DNA of 40,668 bases from an uncultured Lachnospiraceae bacterium (GCA_910586125.1 CAJUHP010000029.1:7770-48437), one strand, 5' to 3'. Shown: positions 32,227 to 40,172, counted from the first letter of the stretch. Notes: a model not told the origin generated them from the sequence alone. Numbers and translations: made by a program.

Positions 32227-34214
32227 ATGGCATCTACCTCCGCTATAATCTGTCTGTTGGAGAAGCCCTGCAGATCCATGGCGCCGCTGGGACAGGCCAC
32301 CGTACAGGCGCCGCAGCCCTGGCACAGCGCATTGTTTACCACGGCGAGGCGGCGCACTTCGCGGATGCCGTGATCATTTACCTGTCTGTCCTCATAGGTG
32401 ATCGCGCCGTAAGGGCAGACGTTCGCGCAGGTTGAGCAGCCGTTGCACAAAAGCTCGTCGGAATGCGCGGTACAGGGATTCGTCGTCAGCTTATCTTTGG
32501 CCAACAGCCCGATCGCCTTGACCGCGGCCGCGCCGGCCTGCGCCACCGTCTCCGGAATATCCTTCGGTCCCTGGCATACGCCGGACAGAAACACGCCGGC
32601 TGTAGGACTCTCCACCGGACGCAGCTTCGGGTGCGCTTCGGTCAGGAAGTTATTGGTATCAATGCTGGCTGTCAGCATCGTGGCAATGCCCCGCACAGAG
32701 GGGTCCGGCTCAATGGCCGCCGCCAGAACAACCATGTCGGCCTCAATCAAAATCTGCTTGTTGTCCAGAAGATCCGCCCCCTGAACCAGAAGGCGTCCAT
32801 CCGGCTGCGGCATCACTTTGCCCACCTGGCCTTTGATATAGTTGACGCCGTACTCCTCCACGGCCCGGCGGTAAAACTCGTCAAAATTCTTGCCCGGTGT
32901 GCGCACGTCGATGTAAAAGACCGTCACATTTACATCCGGGTACTTGTCGCGGATCAGCATGGCATGCTTGGCTGTGTACATGCAGCAGATCTTGGAACAG
33001 TAGCTCTTTCCCCTCTGATCGGCGCAGCGGCTGCCGACACACTGGATAAATACCATCTCCTTCGGCGCACGCCCGTCGGACAGGCGCTCCAGATGGCCTT
33101 TCGTAGGTCCTGCCGCATTCATAATCCGCTCCAGCTCCAGGGAGGTAATCACATCCTTGCTCTGGCTGTAGGCGTACTCATCATACGCGTCCAGCTTGAT
33201 CACATCAAAGCCCGTCGCCACCACAATGGCTCCGTACTTCTGTGTAATGATCTCATCCTTCTGCTCGTAGTCGATGGCGCCGGCCTGGCAGACCTTGGCG
33301 CAGAGACCGCATTTTCCGGTCTGGAACTTGATGCACGCTTCCCGGTCGATGACCGGTACGTTCGGGATGGCCTGCGCAAACGGCGTATAGATCGCGCTGC
33401 GGTTGTTTAAGCCCCGGTTAAACTCGCTGGGCGTCTTTTTGGACGGGCACTTCTCCTGGCACACGCCGCACCCTGTGCATTTGTCCATATCCACGCTGCG
33501 GGCCTTCTTGCGGATATCCACCGTAAAGTCTCCGACAAAACCGCTGACCTTCTCCACTTCACTGTAGGTATAGATATGTATTTTCTCATGCGCATTGGCC
33601 TCCACCATCTTCGGTGTCAGAATGCAGGCTGAGCAGTCGAGCGTCGGGAAGGTCTTGTCAAGCTGAGACATGCGCCCTCCGATGCTGGGCGTCTTCTCCA
33701 CGATATCCACCTCGTAGCCGGCGTCCGCGATATCCAGCGCCGTCTGAATTCCGGCGATCCCGCCGCCGATGACTAACGCCCGCTTGGTGACGCGGCTCTC
33801 TCCGGGCTTTAAGGGCGCGTTTAAATTGACCTTGGCGATGGCGGCTCTGGCCAGGATGAGCGCCTTTTTGGTCGCCTCTTCCCGGTCCTTATGAATCCAG
33901 GAACAATGCTCGCGGATGTTGGCGATCTCCACCATATAGGGGTTTAATCCCGCCCGATCCGCAGCTTTGCGGAACGTCGCCTCATGCATGCGGGGGGAGC
34001 AGGAGCAGACCACCACGCCGGTCAGCCCTTTCTCCCGGATCGCCGCCTGGATCTTCGCCTGGCCGGCCTCTGAACACATATACTGATAGTCCTCAGCATG
34101 AACCACTCCCGGTTCCATCCGGACCAATTCCACTACTTTCTCCACATCCACCGTCGCGGCGATATTGCTGCCGCAATGGCAGACGAATACTCCGATTCTC
34201 TGCACCCGGCTCAC
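32217..34214 (-). CDS. hdrA: HdrA, electron-bifurcating flavin subunit
   Basis: This 665-residue HdrA homologue has an N-terminal iron-sulfur domain (CHCGSNI at 12-18 and VVCSCSPRMHEATF near 90). A thioredoxin reductase-like FAD domain begins GGGIAGIQTALD, followed by the hallmark FPTLDCSACILTPKM. Inserted and C-terminal ferredoxin motifs are CTGCGVCQEKCP, KCGLCAKVC, CNGCSTCANVCP and CQGCGACTVACP. In methanogens and acetogens HdrA's FAD splits electron pairs, sending one to a high-potential disulfide or acceptor through HdrB/C and one to ferredoxin. The length equals full-size methanogen HdrA. It overlaps hdrC by four bases. Confidence 0.95.
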   Translation of the reverse strand: MSRVQRIGVFVCHCGSNIAATVDVEKVVELVRMEPGVVHAEDYQYMCSEAGQAKIQAAIREKGLTGVVVCSCSPRMHEATFRKAADRAGLNPYMVEIANIREHCSWIHKDREEATKKALILARAAIAKVNLNAPLKPGESRVTKRALVIGGGIAGIQTALDIADAGYEVDIVEKTPSIGGRMSQLDKTFPTLDCSACILTPKMVEANAHEKIHIYTYSEVEKVSGFVGDFTVDIRKKARSVDMDKCTGCGVCQEKCPSKKTPSEFNRGLNNRSAIYTPFAQAIPNVPVIDREACIKFQTGKCGLCAKVCQAGAIDYEQKDEIITQKYGAIVVATGFDVIKLDAYDEYAYSQSKDVITSLELERIMNAAGPTKGHLERLSDGRAPKEMVFIQCVGSRCADQRGKSYCSKICCMYTAKHAMLIRDKYPDVNVTVFYIDVRTPGKNFDEFYRRAVEEYGVNYIKGQVGKVMPQPDGRLLVQGADLLDNKQILIEADMVVLAAAIEPDPSVRGIATMLTASIDTNNFLTEAHPKLRPVESPTAGVFLSGVCQGPKDIPETVAQAGAAAVKAIGLLAKDKLTTNPCTAHSDELLCNGCSTCANVCPYGAITYEDRQVNDHGIREVRRLAVVNNALCQGCGACTVACPSGAMDLQGFSNRQIIAEVDAICR

Positions 34215-34600
34215 CTCCTGTATCTTCTGAATGCGCTGACTAAGAGCTGCTGGGGAATCTCAGGATCCAAAAGCTCCGGTATTTCATCCGGCGACAGATA
34301 CTCCTGTCCCCTCTGGCGCAGCACCATCTGTCTCGCCGCATCGATTAACTTGCCCGGTTTGACATCTCTGGGACAGCGCTCCACGCAGGCAAAACAGGAC
34401 AGACATTTCCAGAGGGATCTCGACTGCATCAGCGCCTCGATGTCCTCTCTGAGAACGTAGGAGACAAACTGATGCGGCTTGATATCCATCTCATTGTATG
34501 ACGGACAGGAGGCGGAGCATTTGCCGCATTTCATGCACTTATACGGATCGACGCCGCTGATTTCTCGAATCTGTTCAACCTGTTTTTTCGGTGTATTCAT
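34211..34600 (-). CDS. hdrC: HdrC, iron-sulfur relay subunit
   Basis: This 129-residue protein has the two HdrC cluster motifs, CMKCGKCSASCP and CLSCFACVERCP, with normal spacing. It carries electrons from HdrA to HdrB. Its ATG shares one base with the hdrB stop (TGATG), and its stop overlaps hdrA, so the trio is translationally coupled. Confidence 0.94.
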   Translation of the reverse strand: MNTPKKQVEQIREISGVDPYKCMKCGKCSASCPSYNEMDIKPHQFVSYVLREDIEALMQSRSLWKCLSCFACVERCPRDVKPGKLIDAARQMVLRQRGQEYLSPDEIPELLDPEIPQQLLVSAFRRYRR

Positions 34601-35394
34601 CAGACCGACACCTCCTCTTTCACTCCCAGCGCCTCTGCCAGCAGTTCAGTAAAGTAGTAAACCGGCAGTTTATTTGTTGTGCTGTGGTTAAGATTGTACA
34701 GGCACAGCGGGCAGGCGGTAATCAGCATCTCGGCTCCGAATCCGCTGGCGCTGTCCATAATCGTATTGCACATGCGTCCGGACAAGTCTTTTTCCTTCAG
34801 AGAAATATATCCGCCGCAGCACTCGTTGCGGTGCGGATAAATCACCGGCTCCGCGCCAAGAGCCCGGATAAAGTCCTCCAGAATAGCCGGATTCTCCGGA
34901 TTGTCAAACTCCAGAATCTTTCCCGGCCGCAGCAAAAGACAGCCGTAGTAAGCGCCGATCCTGCGCCCGGTCAGGGGATTGGTCACTTTTTTGCGGATTT
35001 CGTCGAAACCGACGCGATCTCTCAATACCTCCAGATAGTGGAGAACTGTGGTCTCTCCGCCGTAGGGTTTTTCAGCCTGCAGATAGTTGTTGGCGCGGGT
35101 GCGGATATCTTCCACATGTTTCATATCGTCGTTGACCCGCTTGATCACATGATGGCAGGCGGAGCACAGCGTCACCAGCTCCTGCCCCTTCTCTCCGGCA
35201 GCCATAAGGGCGCGGACAGAGGACAGCTTTGTGGCGATCTCGTCTTCCCCCAAGGGATAGACGCCGCCGCAGCACTGCCACTCTTCAATTTCTTCCAGTT
35301 CAAACCCCAGCACACGGGCCGCAGCTCTGGCATAGGCGTCCAGCGCTTTCGCTTTCGTGGACAGGGTACAGCCCGGATAGTAGCTATACTTCAT
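34600..35394 (-). CDS. hdrB: HdrB, CCG-domain iron-sulfur subunit
   Basis: This 264-residue HdrB has both complete CCG motifs: Cys9, Cys41-Cys42, Cys77 and Cys80 in the first, and GCLLLRP, NECCGG and ACPLC in the second. These ligate the two noncubane clusters where heterodisulfide or a similar acceptor is reduced. An intact pair implies that a real high-potential partner exists, although CoM/CoB are not expected in Clostridia. I chose ATG 35394 because an excellent AAGGAGG lies just before it. It begins ten bases after the mdh stop. Confidence 0.93.
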   Translation of the reverse strand: MKYSYYPGCTLSTKAKALDAYARAAARVLGFELEEIEEWQCCGGVYPLGEDEIATKLSSVRALMAAGEKGQELVTLCSACHHVIKRVNDDMKHVEDIRTRANNYLQAEKPYGGETTVLHYLEVLRDRVGFDEIRKKVTNPLTGRRIGAYYGCLLLRPGKILEFDNPENPAILEDFIRALGAEPVIYPHRNECCGGYISLKEKDLSGRMCNTIMDSASGFGAEMLITACPLCLYNLNHSTTNKLPVYYFTELLAEALGVKEEVSV

Positions 35395-35404
35395 CGTTTC
35401 CTCC

Positions 35405-36352
35405 TTACAGTTCAATCTGGGCGATCACCGCTTTCAGCGCGTCGGCGCTGGCGCGCAGCTTCGCAATCTCTTCATCGGTCAGTTTGACCGGAACCTTGCC
35501 CTGGACGCCGTTGGGACCCACCAGCGTCAGGGTGCTGAGGCATACGTCCTCAATTCCATATTCGCCGTGCAGCATGGAGGATACGGTGGAGATGGAATCG
35601 TAGGCGGAAAGCAGCATACCGCAGAGCTTGCACACGGATACCGATACCGCATAGAACGTAGCGCCCTTTCTGGCGATAATCTGACCGCCGGATTTATGTA
35701 CATACTCAACCATACCCTCTTTGTCCAGATCCTCCGGCAGCTTGCCGTTTTTCTTCATCATGTTCATAAACTCATCCAGTTCCGCGCCGGAGACCTCGGC
35801 GCAGGACCACGGTACAAAAGAGGTGTCACCGTGCTCACCGAACACATAGGCATGAATATTTTTCTGGGCCACATTCAGATACTCGGACAGGCCGAAACGC
35901 AGTCTGGCTGTGTCAAGCAGCGTACCGGAACCGATGACCTGGTTTTCCGGCAGACCGGAAATTTTTGTGAAGACATACGTCATCACATCCACCGGGTTGC
36001 TGACAATGACATAGAGGGCTTTGGGGGCTTCTTTTACGATCTGAGGGGTGATGCTCTTTAAGATATTGACGTTGGTCTGCGTCAGCTCCAGTCTGGTCTG
36101 ACCGGGCTTGCGGGCGATACCGGAAGTGATGATAACAATGTCGGAATCCTTTGCGTCGGCATAGTCGCCGGCTACGATGGAAATCGGATCGCGGAAACAC
36201 GTTCCCTGCACGATATCCATGACTTCTCCGTCCACTTTCTCTTTATTGATATCGATCAGAACGATCTCCGATGCGATATCCTGATTGGATAACGTGTATG
36301 CGATGGTGGAGCCTACGCTTCCCGCGCCGATGATAGTAATTTTGCTTTTCAT
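35405..36352 (-). CDS. mdh: Malate dehydrogenase of the LDH-like family (would usually be called L-lactate dehydrogenase)
   Basis: This 315-residue NAD-dependent 2-hydroxyacid dehydrogenase has GAGSVG (9-14), Asp34 for NAD selectivity, Asp147/Arg150 and the catalytic His174 in GEHGDTS. The substrate loop reads IARKPGQTR. Arg81 occupies the place of Gln102 in lactate dehydrogenase, where malate dehydrogenase has Arg. The site of LDH Thr246 is Cys in my alignment. Both point to oxaloacetate/malate rather than pyruvate/lactate. It leads the operon with fumarase and fumarate reductase, which supports malate. Pipelines will probably name it ldh because overall identity is LDH-like. Confidence 0.75.
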   Translation of the reverse strand: MKSKITIIGAGSVGSTIAYTLSNQDIASEIVLIDINKEKVDGEVMDIVQGTCFRDPISIVAGDYADAKDSDIVIITSGIARKPGQTRLELTQTNVNILKSITPQIVKEAPKALYVIVSNPVDVMTYVFTKISGLPENQVIGSGTLLDTARLRFGLSEYLNVAQKNIHAYVFGEHGDTSFVPWSCAEVSGAELDEFMNMMKKNGKLPEDLDKEGMVEYVHKSGGQIIARKGATFYAVSVSVCKLCGMLLSAYDSISTVSSMLHGEYGIEDVCLSTLTLVGPNGVQGKVPVKLTDEEIAKLRASADALKAVIAQIEL

Positions 36353-36452
36353 GTGTTATTCTCTCCTTTTCGTTGTCTGCCCTGCCCGCAGACAGGAACT
36401 ATGATAGGGGTTTTGTTTTTCTTCCGGACAGTCTCTGCCCAAACCCATTGTT

Positions 36453-36481
36453 ATTATAATCTATTGACAAGGATTTGACAA
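36453..36481 (-). promoter_or_regulatory. Promoter of the mdh-hdr-flx-frd-fum operon
   Basis: Minus-strand -35 TTGTCA (36476-36481), 17-bp spacer and -10 TATAAT (36453-36458), about 100 bp before mdh. On the plus strand two direct repeats TTGACAA (36464-36470 and 36475-36481), 11 bp apart, cover the spacer and -35, and a third related TTGTGACAA lies at 36488-36496. They could be a regulator site. The rest of the 244-bp gap up to ferritin is AT-rich with nothing else clear. Confidence 0.75.
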
Positions 36482-36596
36482 CAGTCTATTGTGACAAAAT
36501 CATCGTTTCTTTTTTGACCAAAATTAGAGATTTTCACAAAACGACAAATTTCGATCGGGAAAATCAACAAAACCATGCCGCCTGGCACAAACTCGT

Positions 36597-37106
36597 TTAC
36601 AACGTCAGAGACGGAGCGGAATACACTCTCGCTCCCAGCTCGCTGTTGAGCATATAGAGCCCCTTCGCATCGCTCCCAAACAGTTCCATCTTTGTCACCA
36701 GATCCGAGGCGTTCTTCTCCTCCTCTCCCTGCTCTTTGACAAACCAGTCCAAAAGCTGCATGGTGCGGAAATCCTTCACCTCGAAGGCGGCCGCATAGAT
36801 TTCGTTGATCAGAGAGGTGACATATTTTTCATGCTCCAAGGCGGCTTTTAATGGAGCCATATTGTCCGCAAGTTCCTTGTCCGGCTTGTCGATGGCCTCG
36901 AATGTCACCTTCTCGCCGTTGTTCTGCAGGTACTGATAGAACAGCATCGCGTGGTCGCGCTCTTCCTGCGCCTGTACCTTATACCAATTCTCAAATCCAT
37001 CCAGACCGGCCGCGGCGTAATAATTGGCGAAATCCAGATACAGATATGCCGAATAGAATTCCTTGTTGATCTGTTGATTTAACAGAGCTGCTACTTTTTG
37101 ATCCAT
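36597..37106 (-). CDS. ftnA: Bacterial non-haem ferritin
   Basis: This 169-residue ferritin stores iron as a ferric mineral after oxidising Fe2+ at the di-iron site. Ferroxidase residues appear in KEFYSAYLY (Glu17 region), QEERDHAM, EHEKYVT and KEQGEEEKN. The length is typical of FtnA. AAGGAG precedes ATG 37106; the longer frame from 37133 has no ribosome site. It is a single-gene unit with its own promoter and would supply or buffer iron for the iron-sulfur-rich operon next to it. Confidence 0.94.
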   Translation of the reverse strand: MDQKVAALLNQQINKEFYSAYLYLDFANYYAAAGLDGFENWYKVQAQEERDHAMLFYQYLQNNGEKVTFEAIDKPDKELADNMAPLKAALEHEKYVTSLINEIYAAAFEVKDFRTMQLLDWFVKEQGEEEKNASDLVTKMELFGSDAKGLYMLNSELGARVYSAPSLTL

Positions 37107-37145
37107 GGTATTTACTCCTTCTCTTTTGATCATTTTTTCAGATTT

Positions 37146-37174
37146 ATTGTACTACGGTCCCACAAAATTTGCAA
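37146..37174 (-). promoter_or_regulatory. Promoter of ferritin
   Basis: Minus-strand -35 TTGCAA (37169-37174), 17-bp spacer and -10 TACAAT (37146-37151), 40 bp before the ATG. Confidence 0.75.
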
Positions 37175-37302
37175 GACTGCAAAAGGCAGGAAAGAAATCC
37201 ACGCTTCTCCTGTTGCTTGTTGTCAAGGTCTTTTAATACGGTTCACAGAAATATTCAAAATCGACACAGCAAAAACCGAGGGCCCTATGGCTCCCGGCCT
37301 GC

Positions 37303-37476
37303 TCATGCGGTGCTTACCATCATCTGGCGGACTTCCTCGCGGAGCATCCGCTTGATTTTGTCCTCCATGGTTTCCGTACTGGTTCCGCTGAAATGCGCCC
37401 ACACAAGATAGGTGGTCTTGCCGATTTTCTTCACCATGGAGGGCGGGGTGTCTAGCTTGGGCCGCGGGAAGGCCAT
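37303..37476 (-). CDS. tnpW: Transposon-encoded TnpW-like small protein
   Basis: This 57-residue reading frame ends VRQMMVSTA and contains IGKTTYLVWAHFSGTS and ETMEDKIKRMLREE. That matches the TnpW family of small proteins carried by clostridial transposons, which have no defined function. In-frame similarity seems to continue upstream of the ATG at 37476 (GQKANKLPNATAG) until stops near 37555, so the N-terminus may be truncated. Its first 25 bases overlap the 3' end of the chimeric membrane ORF at 37452-37805 in another frame. Confidence 0.72.
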   Translation of the reverse strand: MAFPRPKLDTPPSMVKKIGKTTYLVWAHFSGTSTETMEDKIKRMLREEVRQMMVSTA

Positions 37477-37805
37477 GCCTGCGGTAGCGTTGGGAAGTTT
37501 GTTTGCTTTTTGTCCGATACAGTATCCCCGCTTTCCAAGTAATTTCCGTTATCAAACCGCCCGGCCTGCCTGCGGAAAAAAGCAGACCGCCACATATGGC
37601 GGATGAAGTCCATAGTGCGGCGGTCTGTATTCTGTGCAATAATATTTTCTACATGGATTGACACACTCGCCAGGATCAATAGCATAACTGCCGCAGCATC
37701 TATCAGCCAGTCCAAAGCATTGCACACTTCGTTTCCCACGATATCTTTTACCATAAATATAAATTCCGATCCAAAGAAGAACAGCAAAACACTTAATACA
37801 ATCAT
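37452..37805 (-). CDS. Hypothetical membrane protein, probably chimeric or truncated
   Basis: This 117-residue frame has two membrane segments (about 2-18 and 33-50) followed by a hydrophilic, non-conserved-looking tail that runs into the TnpW region in a different frame. In-frame sequence continues upstream of the ATG (EQDSSRNQKRYAG) without a start codon, and the ribosome site is poor. I read it as a membrane-protein remnant joined to transposon sequence. Function unknown. Confidence 0.4.
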   Translation of the reverse strand: MIVLSVLLFFFGSEFIFMVKDIVGNEVCNALDWLIDAAAVMLLILASVSIHVENIIAQNTDRRTMDFIRHMWRSAFFRRQAGRFDNGNYLESGDTVSDKKQTNFPTLPQAWPSRGPS

Positions 37806-37869
37806 ACCTGCATATCTTTTCTGGTTCCGGCTGCTATCCTGTTCAGGAGTATCAACATATCACTATGCA

Positions 37870-38871
37870 TTATGATTCAAGTCCAAGCCACTCTCTTACA
37901 GTTTCCACCGCATACCCTACGCCTTGAGCAATCTTTTCGATGTCAACTCCAAGGTTATAAAAATTCCTGGCATCTTCCTTAGCCTTTTTTAATTCGCCGT
38001 CCTGCTCTCCAATTTTCCGCTCTTCCATTCGAATTTCCTGAATCGCCTGACACACATCAATCACCTCTTCACTTTCATCATATTTTATTCCCGAATTTGT
38101 AATCGCTTCAATCACATCCGCCGCCCTACGCTCCAACTCCCGGAAACGCCTTTCATTGGCCGCCAGTACCCTGCTTAAATTTTCCTTATCCTTCGAATAC
38201 TTGATGAACAGCATGACCTCCCGCAGGCTGGACTGGAATTTCATGATCTCCTCATCCGCCATCTGCGCTGGGGCGATCAGCCGCACATGGTAATTGTCCA
38301 TGCAGGCAAGCACTTCCGGCTCTGACACATCCATCATATCAAACAGGCTTAACGGCCCATCCCACTCTTCCGAGCCGAAAAATATAGTCACCGTGATGGA
38401 TGGTATCAGCCTGTCTTCCGCCCAAAAACCGCTTAAGAATTCACTTGTATTTGGCGTCTTCCTGCCCTCACCATAAGGGGCTTCCCCCTGCTCCTTTTTC
38501 CGTTTCATTTCCTTCCGGTGTGACTTTGCTGCTTCTTCCACCTGCCCTGCGTATTCCAGTGCATCATAAAGGTTATTCTTCACAGCCATGGCATAATGAA
38601 TTTCAGCCTGATTCTCCGCACCGTAAAGGACATACTCCATTTTCCCGTCTGTCATTGCAGCATACAGCTTCTGCACATCACGGAATTTCTGGACGGGAAC
38701 CACTGCGCCGTCCGCACCGTATGGCAGCGCGATCTTAGTGGAGTCACGCTCTGTAAGCTGCTCCGGCAGGATCACCTGCCGCCCGCCGTAAATATAGTAA
38801 TTAAAAATATCGGCAAACACACCTGCATCTTTAACATAATCCTTTGTGATCGTATCTGCTTTCAATGGCAT
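37870..38871 (-). CDS. Rpn-family recombination-promoting nuclease / putative transposase
   Basis: This 333-residue protein resembles the Rpn/PD-(D/E)XK family, abundant in Lachnospiraceae: KDAGVFADIFNYYIYGG near the start, then YGAENQAEIHYAMAVKNNLYDAL (in part) holding the nuclease core residues. The C-terminal half is rich in charged helices (MEERKIGEQDGELKK) with a final small domain. Rpn proteins are DNA endonucleases that promote RecA-independent recombination, and some take part in phage defence. AGGCGG precedes the ATG. A TATAAT (38932-38937, minus) lies about 60 bp upstream, without a clear -35. Confidence 0.87.
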   Translation of the reverse strand: MPLKADTITKDYVKDAGVFADIFNYYIYGGRQVILPEQLTERDSTKIALPYGADGAVVPVQKFRDVQKLYAAMTDGKMEYVLYGAENQAEIHYAMAVKNNLYDALEYAGQVEEAAKSHRKEMKRKKEQGEAPYGEGRKTPNTSEFLSGFWAEDRLIPSITVTIFFGSEEWDGPLSLFDMMDVSEPEVLACMDNYHVRLIAPAQMADEEIMKFQSSLREVMLFIKYSKDKENLSRVLAANERRFRELERRAADVIEAITNSGIKYDESEEVIDVCQAIQEIRMEERKIGEQDGELKKAKEDARNFYNLGVDIEKIAQGVGYAVETVREWLGLES

Positions 38872-39091
38872 CTACCGCCTTTCTCATGAATGGCAGACAT
38901 CCCATCAGATTCCCGTCTCTGCCATGGTTCCATTATACTGAAGAAACTGCTTTTATTCGCCTTGTTCTTTGTTGTCCTTAACTATATTTATTTAAGTTTT
39001 ATGCAAATATATGCCCTTTTTTACTTCAATTACATCCTTTATTCTTGCCTACCAATTTTCTGTTGCCAAAATGTTGCCATGACTTTTTTAC

Positions 39092-39303
39092 TTATTTGTT
39101 ATCATTTCCATCCTCAAGTGAGAAAATCGGAGAATTTCCTATATCTTTAGATGGTTGCTGATTAGCACTTAAAGCTATCTGAACACCTGTTTTAAATACA
39201 TTTTCCAGACCTTCCATCATGCCACCGCCGCCATCCTTTTTTGCCCCTCCACCAAGTTAAGCAAGTGCATGTGTTATATTTGCAGCATTTGGTTTTTTCC
39301 CAT
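39092..39303 (-). pseudogene. Decayed small glycine-rich protein gene
   Basis: A perfect AGGAGGT precedes ATG 39303. The frame is broken at once by an extra A in a run (GGGAAAAAAC). The restored frame reads KKPNAANITHALA, a stop, then LGGGAKKDGGGGMMEG, LENVFKTGVQIALS and a tail containing NSPIFSLEDGNDNK. One frameshift plus one nonsense codon mark it as a pseudogene. Function unknown. It lies 70 bp behind the helix-turn-helix pseudogene, probably in the same former operon. Confidence 0.6.
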
Positions 39304-39373
39304 AAAAAATACCTCCTAAAATTTTAGTATCATTACTGACACCTTTATGTAGTGAATATGTTCAAGGGTTAAA

Positions 39374-39621
39374 TTACTCGTTATCCCCTATATAAAATAT
39401 CGGAGATTCTGGTATCAATCCCTGAGCAGAAATCAAATTTCTTGCCTCTTGAAGTTCATTTTCAAGATTTTGAATTGTAACTCTAAAACAAATTTCTTTG
39501 TATGCATTTGCTACTGTTGATGGCGATATCTGCATTAACTGCGCAATCGCTGTCTGCTTGTACCAAATTCCTTGTGTAGAACATATACCAAATATTTATG
39601 CCTATCTGTTATTTTAGCCAT
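39374..39621 (-). pseudogene. Frameshifted small helix-turn-helix protein gene
   Basis: ATG 39621 follows AGGAGAGG. The first frame reads MAKITDRHKYLVYVLHKEFG and then hits a stop. A one-base shift restores a helix-turn-helix-like segment, KQTAIAQLMQISPSTVANAY, followed by NLENELQEARNLI and the tail ESPIFYIGDNE. The total of 248 bases is not a multiple of three. It has its own promoter and palindromic operator upstream, consistent with a former autoregulated phage- or transposon-borne regulator. Confidence 0.65.
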
Positions 39622-39644
39622 AGTATCCTCTCCTTTCATTTAAT

Positions 39645-39675
39645 TCGATAATATCAGATTTATCGAATTTGTCAA
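39645..39675 (-). promoter_or_regulatory. Promoter with palindromic operator of the HTH pseudogene
   Basis: Minus-strand -35 TTGACA (39670-39675), 16-bp spacer and -10 TATTAT (39648-39653). The inverted repeat TCGATAA (39645-39651) / TTATCGA (39660-39666) overlaps the -10 and spacer, the usual place for a repressor site. Confidence 0.72.
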
Positions 39676-40172
39676 TAAAGAAATAAGCCCTATTCCTAAC
39701 ATCCTAATCTATATTCAAGCGTATCTGAGCCGATTCTTCGATAACAAGGAAAGGGGTCAAAACAGCCACAGAGGGGGCAGAATTATGACCACTGTGGCCA
39801 CTTGTAACAGCCGTCCCCATGCTTCCCTATCACAGCCTCATATCCAAAAAGGGGATTTCAGCAACACTCAATGTGCTGGAATCCCTTGTTTTCAGCGGTT
39901 TTCTCGATATTCTGTTCATGCCTTTTGTATCAATTAAGCGATTTACATTTCAGTATAGTGCCGAAAACAGGGAAAACCGTTCCGCTGGGCGTAGTCCTCC
40001 AACATAACCTTTTGAGAGTTACTATGTAGAGGGTGGTTTCTGCCACAAAATACATATGACTGCGGCTCATTTGTGGTGAATAGGACTTGCGGTTGTAGGA
40101 AAGGAGATAAAACCCCACATCGCATTATCGGTAGCCGCTACCGAAAACATCTGAAATGACGGAGGAAATACT
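39676..40172. other. Gene-poor mobile-element border
   Basis: About 500 bp without a credible gene. It holds the hairpin at 39852-39885 and a perfect 7-bp stem TCGGTAG/CTACCGA (40128-40144) just before the TnpV ribosome site. No transposase gene, terminal inverted repeat or target duplication is visible. Confidence 0.6.
39852..39885 (+). terminator. Terminator-like hairpin in mobile-element border
   Basis: GGGATTTCAGCA (39852-39863) pairs with TGCTGGAATCCC (39874-39885) with one G-U pair, followed by TTGTTTTC. It may mark the end of a gene that has been lost. Confidence 0.5.

Noticed and set aside
35405..36352. Plain L-lactate dehydrogenase
   Set aside because: Arg81 at the LDH Gln102 position and the operon context favour malate dehydrogenase.
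36453..36496. Rex operator at the mdh promoter
   Set aside because: The TTGACAA half-sites are in direct, not inverted, orientation, so the Rex consensus is not met.
37223..37639. A 138-codon minus-strand frame across the ferritin/TnpW gap
   Set aside because: It overlaps the TnpW frame, has no ribosome site and reads like non-coding sequence.
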